Notes: a model not told the origin generated them from the letters alone. A stretch of 64,000 nt of DNA from Vulcanimicrobiota bacterium (GCA_027307235.1 DAHUXH010000010.1:1-64000), one strand, 5' to 3'. Counted from the first letter of the stretch, positions 40,191-49,371 are shown. Numbers and translations are program-made.

Positions 40191-40747
40191 ACCACTTTCG
40201 TCCGCTCTTCGAGATGGCGTAGATCGCCATCGTTCTCGATCACGAAGCCGGCGCGGGCGCGCGCCTGCTCCGGTGACATCTGCGCGGCAATGCGAGCGCG
40301 AATCTGTTCCTCGTTCGCGCCGTCGCGCTGCATCACGCGCGCGATACGCTGCTCGTCGGGCGCGACGACGAGGACCGACACGTCGCACAACGCGCCGTAC
40401 CCGGTCTCGAAGAGCAAGGGGACGACGTGAACGATGATTTGGCCGGGTTTCGCCCCATGCTCGCGTTCGAGCGCGAGACGCCGAATGTGCGGATGCACGA
40501 TCGCATTCAATCGCTCGCGCGCCTTGGGATCGTGAAAAACGACCTCGGCGAGCGCGCCGCGATCGAGCACCTCTCCGCGGACGACCTGCGGCCATGCGCG
40601 CACGATCTCCCGCAGCGCATCACCGCCCGGCGCGACAACCTCGCGCGCCAGTTGGTCGGTGTCGATGATGAACGCACCGAGCCGATCCAAGATGCGCGCA
40701 ACCTCGCTCTTCCCGCTTCCGATGCCGCCCGTCAACCCCACTCGCAT
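40148..40747 (-). CDS. coaE: Dephospho-CoA kinase
   Basis: Last step of coenzyme A synthesis: ATP-dependent phosphorylation of the 3'-hydroxyl of dephospho-CoA. The 199-residue protein begins MRVGLTGGIGSGKSEVAR with the P-loop at 7-14; DTDQLAREVV, HPHIRRLAL and VPLLFETGY follow, all typical. ATG 40747 is chosen as it begins the P-loop strand and is preceded by AAGG; upstream Met residues in frame add only a basic stretch. It lies downstream of the rpsA terminator. Confidence 0.94.
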   Translation of the reverse strand: MRVGLTGGIGSGKSEVARILDRLGAFIIDTDQLAREVVAPGGDALREIVRAWPQVVRGEVLDRGALAEVVFHDPKARERLNAIVHPHIRRLALEREHGAKPGQIIVHVVPLLFETGYGALCDVSVLVVAPDEQRIARVMQRDGANEEQIRARIAAQMSPEQARARAGFVIENDGDLRHLEERTKVVYDELVDMAAKRCT

Positions 40748-40802
40748 GACCTTGCTTTCAACTTTCCTCCACGGCAATGCCTCCGCCGCTTCGCAGATAA
40801 AC

Positions 40803-40833
40803 AGAAGAGCGCGGAGTAACTCCGCGCTCTTCT
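40803..40833 (-). terminator. rpsA terminator hairpin
   Basis: A perfect 14-bp stem AGAAGAGCGCGGAG/CTCCGCGCTCTTCT with a 3-nt loop, 30 bp after the rpsA stop. On the minus strand it is followed by GTTTATC, a short T-rich tail. It separates rpsA from coaE. Confidence 0.75.
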
Positions 40834-40862
40834 GACTTTGCAGCTAGGCTGAAGGACGTCGG

Positions 40863-42068
40863 CTATTCGGCGACCGGTTCGGGAACGGCGTCGGGTTCGG
40901 GGACGACCGCACTGACCGCGCTGACCGCGTCGGCGATGGTGCCGACTCCGCCGCTGACTTCCAGGTCGTGGACGAGTTCTTCGATCTCTTCGGGCGGCAC
41001 GTCGGCGACATGTTGAATCGATGCCGTGATGCGACGCGTGCTTGAATTGATCGTGAGCAGTGTGACCTCGACGCTTTGGCCGGGGCTGTACTGTGCGCTG
41101 CTGTCGAACTCACCCTTGGGCACCATCGCGAGGATGCCGGGGAAGATCTCAACCAAGAGATAGTTCGGCGTAACCTTGACGATCTGCGCGGTGAGATGGT
41201 TGGCCTCGAACAGATCGTGCTCGTGTTCCGTCCATGGATCGGGCAGCGCGTGCTTGAGCGACAAGCTGACCTTCTTCGCTTCGGGGTCGAATTTCATGAT
41301 CTCGACCTGCACCACGTCACCGATCTTCACGACTTCCGACGGATGCTTGATGCGCGCGTACGACAGTTCACTGTTGTGAATCAAGCCGTCTACGCCGCCG
41401 AGATCGACGAATGCACCGAAGTCCGCGAGACGCACGACGACGCCTTCACGAATCTGACCGACTTCGAGCGTTTCGAGCAACTCGTTCTTCTTCGCCTGCA
41501 GCTCCTCTTCGAGGACCTGGCGCTGCGAGAGCACGACGCGATGCCGTTTGTGATCGAGGTCGATGACTTTGAGACGCAGTCTCTGGCCGATCAGTTCGTC
41601 GAGATTGCCGACCGGCTGACGGCGAATCTGTGAGGCCGGCACGAAGCCGCGCATGCCGAGGTCGACGAGAACGCCGCCCTTGACCACTTGCGTGACCGTT
41701 GCTTCGATGACTTCGTCGCGATCGTGGGCTTCGATCACCTTCTCCCACGTCTTGAGCGCGCGCGCGCGGCGCTCCGAGAGGAAGAGCGTGCCGTCGACTT
41801 CGTCGATGCGGTGCACCATCACTTCGATGGTATCGCCGACTTGAACGGCCTTGGGATCGATTGCCAGCGAAAGCTCGCGGAACGGGAGCACGCCTTCGGA
41901 CTTGCCGCCGACGTCGACGAGCAGTTCGTCTTTGTCTTTCTGAACGACCACGCCGTTCAGGACCTGGCCTTCGTCGAGAACTTTGAGAGACTCTTCGTAC
42001 AGCCGTTGTTCGAGCGCGAGCTGATCTTCTTCTTCGTGCAGCGCAGGCGCTATTTCAGTCGTAGTGAT
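40863..42068 (-). CDS. rpsA: 30S ribosomal protein S1, non-canonical start
   Basis: RNA-binding protein with at least four S1 (OB-fold) domains: VVVQKDKDELLVDVGGKSEG, VTQVVKGGVLVDLGMRGFVP, VVVRLADFGAFVDLGGVDGL and KVTPNYLLVEIFPGILAMVP are the domain cores. It helps mRNA bind the ribosome. From the first standard start (GTG 41951) the first domain would lose its first strand. The frame stays open upstream to 42083 without ATG, GTG or TTG. The best candidate is ATC at 42068 (then TTTEIAPALH), 9 nt after AGGTAGG, giving 401 residues. A base error turning ATG into ATC is possible. Confidence 0.88.
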   Translation of the reverse strand: MTTTEIAPALHEEEDQLALEQRLYEESLKVLDEGQVLNGVVVQKDKDELLVDVGGKSEGVLPFRELSLAIDPKAVQVGDTIEVMVHRIDEVDGTLFLSERRARALKTWEKVIEAHDRDEVIEATVTQVVKGGVLVDLGMRGFVPASQIRRQPVGNLDELIGQRLRLKVIDLDHKRHRVVLSQRQVLEEELQAKKNELLETLEVGQIREGVVVRLADFGAFVDLGGVDGLIHNSELSYARIKHPSEVVKIGDVVQVEIMKFDPEAKKVSLSLKHALPDPWTEHEHDLFEANHLTAQIVKVTPNYLLVEIFPGILAMVPKGEFDSSAQYSPGQSVEVTLLTINSSTRRITASIQHVADVPPEEIEELVHDLEVSGGVGTIADAVSAVSAVVPEPDAVPEPVAE

Positions 42069-42117
42069 TTTGGATTTCCTACCTTTTCAATTTTTATTTC
42101 GCGGCGACGTGTTCGCA

Positions 42118-42930
42118 TCATCGTTGGCACCCTCGGCACCACCAGGTCCCGCGCTGCGCGATCACCGTTCGCACGATGGCTCGCCCACAGCGAGAGCACG
42201 GTTGCCCGAGCCGACCGTAGACCGCAAGAACGTTTTGAAATCCGCCTTGCAGGCCTTCGGCATCGACGTAGTCGTCGATACTGCTGCCTCGCATCTCGAT
42301 CGCGCGTGCTAACACATCGACGATCGCGGCATGCAGACGGCGGATAGCCGGCGTCCCGAGTGCTCCCGCAGGCTTCTCCGGACGAATCCGTGCCTGCCAG
42401 AGCGCTTCGCTGGCATAGATGTTTCCAATGCCGGCGATGCGTCGCTGATCAAGGAGGAAAGCCTTGACCGGCGTCGTCCGCCCGTTGAGCATACCGATTA
42501 AGGCTTCCGGTGTAAAGCCTGCTGAAAGGGGCTCTATCCCGAGATCGGCGTCCCACGTCTCTGCGGCTTCGACCAAACGCATTCTTCCGAACGTGCGAAC
42601 GTCGGCGAAATGCAGGCGGTTGCCGTCGTCCAGGGAGAGGCGGATGTGCGTTCCCGGCAACTCCGGTTCACCCGGGGCCTGCACCACCAGACGGCCGGTC
42701 ATACGCAGACTGGTGACGAGTGCGCGTCCCGATCCCAGGCGTGCGACCGCATATTTCCCGCGCCGATCGACAGCGGTGAAGACCTCGCCCTGCAGCGCCC
42801 GCGCGAAGGCGATGCGCGGCGGCGCGATCGCGATCTTCTTCAGATGAATGTCGACATGAGTGATCGTCCGGCCGACGATGGCGGGACGCAAACCACGTAC
42901 GATGGTTTCGACTTCAGGCAGTTCCGGCAT
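42118..42930 (-). CDS. mutM: Formamidopyrimidine-DNA glycosylase
   Basis: Removes oxidised purines such as 8-oxoguanine from DNA and cuts the strand. The 270-residue protein begins with the catalytic PELPEVETIVRGL (Pro2 nucleophile after Met removal, Glu3), has GKYAVARLGSGRALVTSLRMTG, LLDQRRIAGIGNIYASEALW and the C-terminal zinc finger C-x2-C-x16-C-x2-C (PCSRCG ... WWCRGC). It ends just upstream of rpsA. Confidence 0.96.
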   Translation of the reverse strand: MPELPEVETIVRGLRPAIVGRTITHVDIHLKKIAIAPPRIAFARALQGEVFTAVDRRGKYAVARLGSGRALVTSLRMTGRLVVQAPGEPELPGTHIRLSLDDGNRLHFADVRTFGRMRLVEAAETWDADLGIEPLSAGFTPEALIGMLNGRTTPVKAFLLDQRRIAGIGNIYASEALWQARIRPEKPAGALGTPAIRRLHAAIVDVLARAIEMRGSSIDDYVDAEGLQGGFQNVLAVYGRLGQPCSRCGRAIVRTVIAQRGTWWCRGCQR

Positions 42931-42954
42931 CGCTGCGCTGGGATCAGGCGGGTG

Positions 42955-43476
42955 CTAGTGCGCCGCGATGCCGAACGCGGGAACGTCCGGCAGGCGCGTT
43001 CCGACCGTAATACCGTCGGCGGCGGCTTCGCCGGCGTTGAGCTCGATCACGAATTTGGCCCGACCTTGCTCGTTGGGAATCTTGTCGTCGGGCAAGCCGG
43101 GCGGCACGGTCTTCACCCAGGCGAACACCGTTCGAACGGTACCGTCGGCGGCGATGAAGATCATGTCGAGCGGAATGAGTGTGTCCTTCATCCAGAACGC
43201 GACCGGCGCATCGCTCTTGAACGCGAAGATCATGCCGGAGTGCGCGGCCAACACCGTGCGGTTCATCAGCCCTTGCGCGCGCTCGTCGTCGGTGCGCGCG
43301 ACCTCAAGGGTGAGGGTCGCTTTCGGAGCCCGGACCGTGACCGGCACCTTTGTCAGCGGCGAAGGCGTCGACGGCAGTGACGTCGTCTGCGCGCCCGCCG
43401 TCGCCGTCGCGCACGCCACGGCGAGGCCCAACGCCAGTGCACGCAATCTAGTTTTCGTCATACGGCTGTGCATCAT
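42955..43476 (-). CDS. DUF192 family exported protein
   Basis: A 173-residue protein with a signal peptide (ALALGLAVACATATAGAQ) and a DUF192 domain: ARTDDERAQGLMNRT, GMIFAFKSDAPVAFWMKDTLIPLDMIFI (the longest conserved block of the family) and FVIELNAGEAAADGITVG at the C-terminus. Function unknown; a periplasmic or extracellular role is likely. Its start overlaps the polA end by 29 bp; AGGAAAG is 7 nt upstream of the ATG at 43476. Later Met codons are possible starts. Confidence 0.9.
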   Translation of the reverse strand: MMHSRMTKTRLRALALGLAVACATATAGAQTTSLPSTPSPLTKVPVTVRAPKATLTLEVARTDDERAQGLMNRTVLAAHSGMIFAFKSDAPVAFWMKDTLIPLDMIFIAADGTVRTVFAWVKTVPPGLPDDKIPNEQGRAKFVIELNAGEAAADGITVGTRLPDVPAFGIAAH

Positions 43477-46084
43477 ACCAGTTCTTTCCTACCTCCACGT
43501 TGACGGCCAGCGGCACCGACAGGTCCAACGCATGTTCCATCAACGAGCGCACGCGCGCTGCCGTCGCCTTCAATTCGGCGCGCGGCACTTCAAAAATCAG
43601 TTCGTCGTGTATCTGCAAGAGCATGCGCGCATGCAAACCTTCGGCGCTGAACGCACGGTCGATGTTCACCATCGCGAGCTTCATCAGATCGGCGGCACTG
43701 CCTTGCAGCGGCGCATTGGTGGCTTCGCGCTCCGCCGCCGAGCGCAGCATGTAGTTGGTCGACGTCAGCGCGGGCATGTACCGGCGTCTTCCAAGAATGG
43801 TGGTGACATAGCCATCGCGGCGTGCCGCCTCCAACGTACGCTCGATGAACGCGCGCACCGAAGGAAAGCGCGCGAAGTACGCATCCGAGATCGCCTTGGC
43901 CTGCGCACGCGGAATCTCCAGACGCTGCGCGAGTCCGAAGTCGGACATACCGTAGAGCAGACCGAAGTTCACGGCTTTGGCCATCCGCCGTTGATTTGCG
44001 TCGGCGTGACCGTCGCCGGGAACGTTGAAGATCTGTCGCGCGGTGAAATCGTGAATGTCTTGGCCTTCGTGAAACGCGCGGCGCATCGCCTCGTCGCCGG
44101 AGAGATGTGCCATCAAGCGCAATTCGATTTGACTGTAGTCGGCTGTGAGCAGCACCGTGTCGTCGCCGGGAGCGACGAACGCCTTGCGAATGCGGCGGCC
44201 GAGTTCGGTGCGGATAGGAATGTTCTGCAGATTGGGATTGGTCGACGACAACCGTCCGGTCGCCGTGCTGGTTTGGTTGAACACCGTATGCAGACGCCCG
44301 TTGTGATCGATCAACGTCGGCAGCACGTCAACGTAGGTGTTCTTCAGCTTCGTCGCTTCTCGCCATTCGAGCACGAGCGCGCAGATCGGGTACTCGCTCG
44401 CGAGCGGCTGCAGCACTTCCGATCCGGTCGCCCAGCCGGTCTTCGTTTTCTTCCCGCTCGGAATCTGCAATGTGGTGAACAGAATGTTGCCCAACTGCTG
44501 CGGCGATCCGATGTTGAAGGTCTCGCCGGCAAAATCGTAGATGCGTTGCTGCACGCGCTCGATAGAGGCGTCGAATTCCTTGGAGAGCACGTGCAGTTCG
44601 GTCGGATCGACGGCAACACCGATGGTCTCCATCTTCGCGAGCACGGTCGCGAGCGGAAGCTCGATGTCTTCGTACAGCCGCACTTGATCGCGCCGCGCGA
44701 GTTCAACGCGGGCGGCCTCGGCGATCTGCCAGGCCGCATCGGCGATCGCAGCCGCATCGTCGGGAAGCGAACGCAGCAAGAATTCGCTCGCGGCGTCGGC
44801 GCACTCGGCAAACGAACGCGACGGGTTGAGCAGGTGCGCCGCGATCATCGCGTCGTCGGTAAACGCGGGCACGCGAATCTGTGCGTGCTCCAATGCGTGC
44901 GCGACCGACTTCGCATCGTAGGCAACGATGCGCCGCGCGCCCGCGATCGCGGAACGCAGTGCCGCGGCGACATTCGTGTCCGCGAGGGCGCTCGTGAGAA
45001 ACGACATGCCGGTTCCGGCTTTGCCGGTCAGTGACATCGCGTCGCCTGCGAGTCCGAGCGCGATCTCGGATGAGCCGAGCTCTCGAATACGCTGCGCGAG
45101 ACGCGCGAACTCCGGCGGATCGACGATCGCCACGTATGATTCGTAGCTGCCTTCCAATCGCGCGGCGTTCGCGAACAGCGGCATCTCGGCCGGTGGTGAG
45201 AGTTTCGCGAGCATGGTCTTGAACTCAAGCTCGCTGTAGAGCCGCCATAAGTCGTCGTTGGACGCCGTGCGGTACTGCGCTTGCTCCCAGTCGATCTCGA
45301 TGCGCAGCGAACGGTTGGCGATCGAGACGTCGCGGCAGCGGCGCGCTTGATCCGCGTACTGCTCGATCAGCCGTTGCAGCTTGTCGCTGCCGGCCAGGCT
45401 CGGCTGCGCGATCAAGGCGTCGAGCGATCCGGCCGACTTCATCAGTTTGATTGCGGTCTTCTCACCGATGCCGGGAATGCCGGGAAGGTTATCCGACGGA
45501 TCGCCTTTGAGACCGCGGTAGTCGGGAAGCTGCGCGGGATCGAGTTCAAAACGCTCGCGCACGGCGTGCGCATCGTAGCGCACCATATCGGTGATGCCGC
45601 GCCGCTGCGCGAGCACCATCGTATGTTCGTCGACGATCTGCAACAAATCGAGATCGCCGGTCACGACGATCGTCTCGGCGCGCTCGCGTTCGGCTTGTGC
45701 CGCCAGTGTGGCGATCACGTCGTCGGCCTCTTGCCCGTCCATCTCGGCGATCGGAATGCGATTGGCCTGCAGCACTTTGCGCACGAGCCCGAACTGGCTG
45801 CGCAGGTCGTCGGGCATCGTCTCTCGCTGCGCCTTGTATTCCGGAACGAGCGCAACGCGCTCGGCGGGTTTGCCTTTGTCGAATACCGCGATCACGTGCG
45901 TCGGCTTCTCGTCGGCGATGATGCGATTGAGCATCATCGTGAAACCGTAGGCGGCGTTGATCGGAATACCGCCGGTCGTGGTGAGCGGCGGCAATGCGAA
46001 AAACGCGCGATACACGAGCCCATAGGTGTCGAGCAGCATCAGCCGCGCGCCCGCGTGCGCGGTGGTCTTCGCCGGCGTCGTCAT
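43448..46084 (-). CDS. polA: DNA polymerase I
   Basis: Repair and lagging-strand polymerase, 878 residues. N-terminal 5'-3' nuclease (~15-300: LLDTYGLVYRAFFALPPL, DGQEADDVIATLA, YRGLKGDPSDNLPGIPGIGEKTA). The middle domain lacks the Asp/Glu metal residues of a 3'-5' exonuclease (EIALGLAGDAM where D-x-E should be), so proofreading is probably lost, as in Taq polymerase. The polymerase domain has DYSQIELRLMAHLSGDE (motif A), RRMAKAVNFGLLYGMS (motif B) and LLQIHDELIFEVP (motif C). The ATG overlaps the stop of the alpha-2-macroglobulin-like gene by 4 bp. Confidence 0.96.
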   Translation of the reverse strand: MTTPAKTTAHAGARLMLLDTYGLVYRAFFALPPLTTTGGIPINAAYGFTMMLNRIIADEKPTHVIAVFDKGKPAERVALVPEYKAQRETMPDDLRSQFGLVRKVLQANRIPIAEMDGQEADDVIATLAAQAERERAETIVVTGDLDLLQIVDEHTMVLAQRRGITDMVRYDAHAVRERFELDPAQLPDYRGLKGDPSDNLPGIPGIGEKTAIKLMKSAGSLDALIAQPSLAGSDKLQRLIEQYADQARRCRDVSIANRSLRIEIDWEQAQYRTASNDDLWRLYSELEFKTMLAKLSPPAEMPLFANAARLEGSYESYVAIVDPPEFARLAQRIRELGSSEIALGLAGDAMSLTGKAGTGMSFLTSALADTNVAAALRSAIAGARRIVAYDAKSVAHALEHAQIRVPAFTDDAMIAAHLLNPSRSFAECADAASEFLLRSLPDDAAAIADAAWQIAEAARVELARRDQVRLYEDIELPLATVLAKMETIGVAVDPTELHVLSKEFDASIERVQQRIYDFAGETFNIGSPQQLGNILFTTLQIPSGKKTKTGWATGSEVLQPLASEYPICALVLEWREATKLKNTYVDVLPTLIDHNGRLHTVFNQTSTATGRLSSTNPNLQNIPIRTELGRRIRKAFVAPGDDTVLLTADYSQIELRLMAHLSGDEAMRRAFHEGQDIHDFTARQIFNVPGDGHADANQRRMAKAVNFGLLYGMSDFGLAQRLEIPRAQAKAISDAYFARFPSVRAFIERTLEAARRDGYVTTILGRRRYMPALTSTNYMLRSAAEREATNAPLQGSAADLMKLAMVNIDRAFSAEGLHARMLLQIHDELIFEVPRAELKATAARVRSLMEHALDLSVPLAVNVEVGKNWYDAQPYDEN

Positions 46085-48447
46085 TGTACGACGACGTTTT
46101 CGGTTGCGGCCGCGACTTGCCCGTCGGTTCCCAAGAACAAGACGGAGAGCACGTATCGCCCGGGTTCGTGCGGCATCGTCAGCGCCAGGGACGCGGCGGC
46201 GGGCGCGACGCTCCAGGCGATGGTCTGCGAGGCGGCTTGCGCGAGTACCGCCCCGGCCGGTTCCGAACGGCGTTCGAAACCGATCACTTGCGCGTGCTGA
46301 CCGGTGGAGTCTACCCAGGGATGGTAGGTGACCCCCGCCGGAGCGCTGCTCTGGGTGGTCGTGGCGCCGATGGCGAGCAGGTCCGCCAGGTCGTCAAATC
46401 GCGCCGAGCCCGACGGATCGCCACGGCTCAGGCGCACGACAAGCGTGCCTTGTCCGGCGCCATGAACCGGAATCGCCGCCTGCGCGCCCGGCGCATAGGA
46501 CGGAGCGAGGTCGAGCGAGAGTGCGGCGGGCCGGCCCGGCGCGCGCAGCAGCACCGGCACGTCGTTCCACTCGAGCGACCCGTCGCGCACGAACGCCGCC
46601 CCGACGGCGAGCGCCCCGGTCGCGTCGGTGGCGTGCAATGTCCCGGTTGCCCGCCCCTGGGACGCCGGGGCAAGCAGCGTCTGCGCACCCATGGCGCCTT
46701 CGAAACTGAGGAGTGCGTCGCCGTCCGCGCCATCGAGGTGCGCTGCGACGTTGATGGCATCGCCCACCGAGTACCCCGCACGGTCGAGCGCGATGCGCAC
46801 GTCGCCGCTAGCGTCGCTCATATCTGAACCACTCGCCTGCTGGTCCACCTGCACGGCACGCGCGTCCATCGCCGTCGCGCCGCCGTCCGTCAAGGTTGCG
46901 GTGAGCAGATTTGTTCCGAGCGGAGCGCTCGAGAACGTTCCGCGCGCATGGCCCTCGGCATCGAGCGTGACCGATTGCTGCTGCGCGTCGCTGCCGTGCT
47001 GTAACGCGACGGTCACGGTCGCGTTACGCACCGGCGCGCCGCCGGCAACCATGGTGGCAAACACATCGAAGGCGATCGGCGTACCGAGCGTTTGTTCGGC
47101 GCGATCGACCTCCAAGCGCACCGTCGCCGGCGCAGTGGGCACGATGATGCGCGTCACCGCGCTCGCGCCCGCCGATTCCATGGTGACGCCGTAGGTCGAG
47201 GCTAATCCATCGGTCGGATGCGGAATCGCGATGACGGCGCGTCCGGCCGCATCGGTCGTCACCGTCCGGTCGAGCCACGGAGTCGTTGCCCACAGCGTCT
47301 CACCCTCGCGAACGCCGAGGTAGACGTGCGGCGAACGAATCACCGCGACATGCACCGGCGCGCCGGCCACCGGCGCGCCGTTTCGCAGCGCGCGAATGTC
47401 GACGGGAACATCCTTGGCGGGATCGCAGCGTCCGTTGCACGCGGCATTGGCGTCGAGCGAGAGTCCGCCGGCGTTGGCATCGACATGCAGCGTTGCGCCG
47501 CCGACTCCGTCGGAGGTCTGCGCGAGCACGACGTAATCGCCTGCAGGCGCGCTCGCCGGAATCGTCATGTCGAGTGAGAACGCGCCCGCGGCGTCGAGCG
47601 TCGCGTTCTCATGTACTGCCTCGGTTGCGCCGCTGCGCACGTCGATGCTGACGGCACCGCGCGCCGGCCGCAGAACGTCGCCGTTACGCGAACGTGCGAA
47701 GCCGACGACGTGCAGTGTCTCGCCCGCATGCGCGACCGCCGAGCTGACGCGCACACCCACAATGGTCGGCGGCAGCGGCACTTGCGGCAGCAGCGAGAGA
47801 AACGCCACACTTTCGCCCCAAGAAGCGAGCGCAAAGAGCGGGCGCGGCTTCGTCGTCCATGTCACGATGCCGCGCGCGTCGGTGTAGCGCACGACGAAGC
47901 TGCGATTCACGACGAACTGCACGCGCATGTGCGATAGCGGACGGCCGGTTCCCAAATCCGCACCGTACAACAACACGTCGGCGGGTGTTTCCTTGGAGAG
48001 CAATCCGATGCGCGTGCGGTTGATCCACACTTGCTCGCCGACGTTTCCGCGCCGGGCCTCGACGACGAAGAAGCCCTGACGATTGCCGAGCGGCACCTTC
48101 ACGTCGCTGGATTGAAATTGGTAGCCGCCCGGCGGCGTGAACGCCCACGTCGCCACCGCTCGCAAGCTGCGCGTGTCGATCGCACGCGGCCGTGCATTCG
48201 AACCGGCGGTCAGAACGTCGCCTGGATCGACCTGATACGCCGCGAACGCGACCGGCGCGCTCGAATAAGTGTCTAGCCGCACCGTTGCCGGCTTCCACGG
48301 CACGTTCGAGTCCTGCGCAAAAAGCGCGAAGTACGCGTCGAGCTTATGAAGGTCGACGATCTGGCGCCCCGCGTCCGCAGGGAGCGCGCTCGAAAGACAG
48401 ACGAGCGCCGCTACGACGGCAGCGAACGAACGGAACCGAACCGGCAT
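46081..48447 (-). CDS. Alpha-2-macroglobulin/MG2-like secreted protein
   Basis: A 788-residue exported protein: signal peptide (FRSFAAVVAALVCLSSALPADA), then a chain of beta-sandwich domains with the MG2-like pattern of macroglobulins: QVWINRTRIGLLSKETPADVLLYGADLGTGRPLS, TDARGIVTWT, and repeats of Y-x-V-G-D-x-I-x-V-x-A near residue 600. There is no CGEQ thioester motif and the length is about half that of full bacterial alpha-2-macroglobulins, so protease trapping is doubtful. ATG 48447 starts the signal peptide; the frame stays open beyond it without protein character. Its coupling to polA by a 4-bp overlap is odd. Confidence 0.7.
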   Translation of the reverse strand: MPVRFRSFAAVVAALVCLSSALPADAGRQIVDLHKLDAYFALFAQDSNVPWKPATVRLDTYSSAPVAFAAYQVDPGDVLTAGSNARPRAIDTRSLRAVATWAFTPPGGYQFQSSDVKVPLGNRQGFFVVEARRGNVGEQVWINRTRIGLLSKETPADVLLYGADLGTGRPLSHMRVQFVVNRSFVVRYTDARGIVTWTTKPRPLFALASWGESVAFLSLLPQVPLPPTIVGVRVSSAVAHAGETLHVVGFARSRNGDVLRPARGAVSIDVRSGATEAVHENATLDAAGAFSLDMTIPASAPAGDYVVLAQTSDGVGGATLHVDANAGGLSLDANAACNGRCDPAKDVPVDIRALRNGAPVAGAPVHVAVIRSPHVYLGVREGETLWATTPWLDRTVTTDAAGRAVIAIPHPTDGLASTYGVTMESAGASAVTRIIVPTAPATVRLEVDRAEQTLGTPIAFDVFATMVAGGAPVRNATVTVALQHGSDAQQQSVTLDAEGHARGTFSSAPLGTNLLTATLTDGGATAMDARAVQVDQQASGSDMSDASGDVRIALDRAGYSVGDAINVAAHLDGADGDALLSFEGAMGAQTLLAPASQGRATGTLHATDATGALAVGAAFVRDGSLEWNDVPVLLRAPGRPAALSLDLAPSYAPGAQAAIPVHGAGQGTLVVRLSRGDPSGSARFDDLADLLAIGATTTQSSAPAGVTYHPWVDSTGQHAQVIGFERRSEPAGAVLAQAASQTIAWSVAPAAASLALTMPHEPGRYVLSVLFLGTDGQVAAATENVVVQ

Positions 48448-48501
48448 GACGCGCAACGGCTTCGGGGAGGTCGCGAAGCCCACCTCGCATAAAGCGCCGG
48501 G

Positions 48502-48669
48502 GTGGATCCATCTTCGCAAGACGGGAACTCCACGTCCACCACCTGCCGTTCCTGCGGCAGTGAACGACGGGAACCAACCGTGCAGCAGTTGCGCGAACGC
48601 GGACACTTCCAGGTGATCGTCGCGTGCGCGTCGTGCGGACATGCCTTCGCGGTCTTCTCGCGCAATTGA
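48502..48669 (+). CDS. Small zinc-ribbon protein
   Basis: A 55-residue frame with a GTG start. Two CxxC knuckles, CRSC (15-18) and CASC (42-45), each followed by Gly, form a typical zinc ribbon; the linker is basic and includes TVQQLRERGHFQVIV. It resembles the small zinc ribbons of nucleic-acid-binding or adaptor proteins. The TGA overlaps the GAGG Shine-Dalgarno sequence of the next gene (7-bp gap), supporting coupled translation. The SD of its own start is weak. Confidence 0.6.
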   Translation: MDPSSQDGNSTSTTCRSCGSERREPTVQQLRERGHFQVIVACASCGHAFAVFSRN

Positions 48670-48676
48670 GGTGAAG

Positions 48677-49159
48677 ATGAAGCTATTCTTGCGTGCCGCG
48701 ATCGCGGCATCGATGCTGGCGCTTCCCGTCGCCGCCATAGCCGGCGCTGTGCCTGCCGCCACGCCGACCCCGCTGCCGCTCAAGGGACCGTTCGTGCTGC
48801 CCTCGCCGCCCAATCCGAAGGTGCCGCTGCACAGCTGGTTCGTGGTCGAGGTCAACAAGCATGGTCAAGTCGCCCGCGTCAATCAGGCGCAATGGAGCGA
48901 CGACGCTCATTTCAACCACGAGACCTACGGTAACGTCGTGCAGATGTGGATTCGAAAGCCCGACGGCACCGCGCTCGTCGGACTCTACAAGGTCTCGTTC
49001 GACTACGATCCCAAGACGTTGCACATCGCGCGCCGGGTCGCGCTCGTCAAGGCCGGCGGGAACTGGGGCGATTTGCAGGGCGAGGTCTACGGCATGATGG
49101 ACGACATCAAGAAGGCACACGCCGGCAAACCCACGCCGAAACCGGCGCGCACACCCTGA
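48677..49159 (+). CDS. Small exported protein of unknown function
   Basis: A 160-residue protein with a clear signal peptide (FLRAAIAASMLALPVAAIAGA), a Pro-rich tether and a compact domain (~58-145) with SWFVVEVNKHGQVARVNQAQ and GNVVQMWIRKPDGTALVGLYKVSFDYDPKT. A beta-strand-rich fold is likely. No family recognised. GAGGTG precedes the ATG. It is flanked by the small zinc-ribbon gene (7 bp) and by a second small Cys-containing gene (1 bp). Confidence 0.7.
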   Translation: MKLFLRAAIAASMLALPVAAIAGAVPAATPTPLPLKGPFVLPSPPNPKVPLHSWFVVEVNKHGQVARVNQAQWSDDAHFNHETYGNVVQMWIRKPDGTALVGLYKVSFDYDPKTLHIARRVALVKAGGNWGDLQGEVYGMMDDIKKAHAGKPTPKPARTP

Positions 49160-49160
49160 C

Positions 49161-49349
49161 GTGTGGTGGCGTGATCCCGACGCGGATCGCGCGCGCAGTT
49201 GCACGGGCAAGGACGCCTACGAGAGCGAAGCCCATGCCCGCGCCGTGGCCGCGATGAACGGTCTGGCGGCGACGCTCGTCGCATATCGCTGCCGGTATTG
49301 TGATTTTTGGCATCTCACGCGGCGCAAGGACTGGACCGAGACGCCGTAA
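49161..49349 (+). CDS. Small Cys/His-containing protein
   Basis: A 62-residue protein with a GTG start one base after the previous stop. The C-terminal half has YRCRYCDFWHLTRR, a C-x2-C-x3-H knuckle as in small zinc-binding proteins of phages and actinobacteria (consensus ...YRC..C..WHL), and one further Cys at 14 that could finish the site. The N-terminal half is helical (EAHARAVAAMNGLAA). Function unknown. Confidence 0.6.
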   Translation: MWWRDPDADRARSCTGKDAYESEAHARAVAAMNGLAATLVAYRCRYCDFWHLTRRKDWTETP

Positions 49350-49371
49350 GCACACCTGAAAGGAATGGTTC

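Noticed and set aside
42968-45034. 688-codon open frame on the plus strand
   Set aside because: It is antisense to polA and the DUF192 gene, is rich in Arg/His and has no domain; a by-product of high GC codon use.
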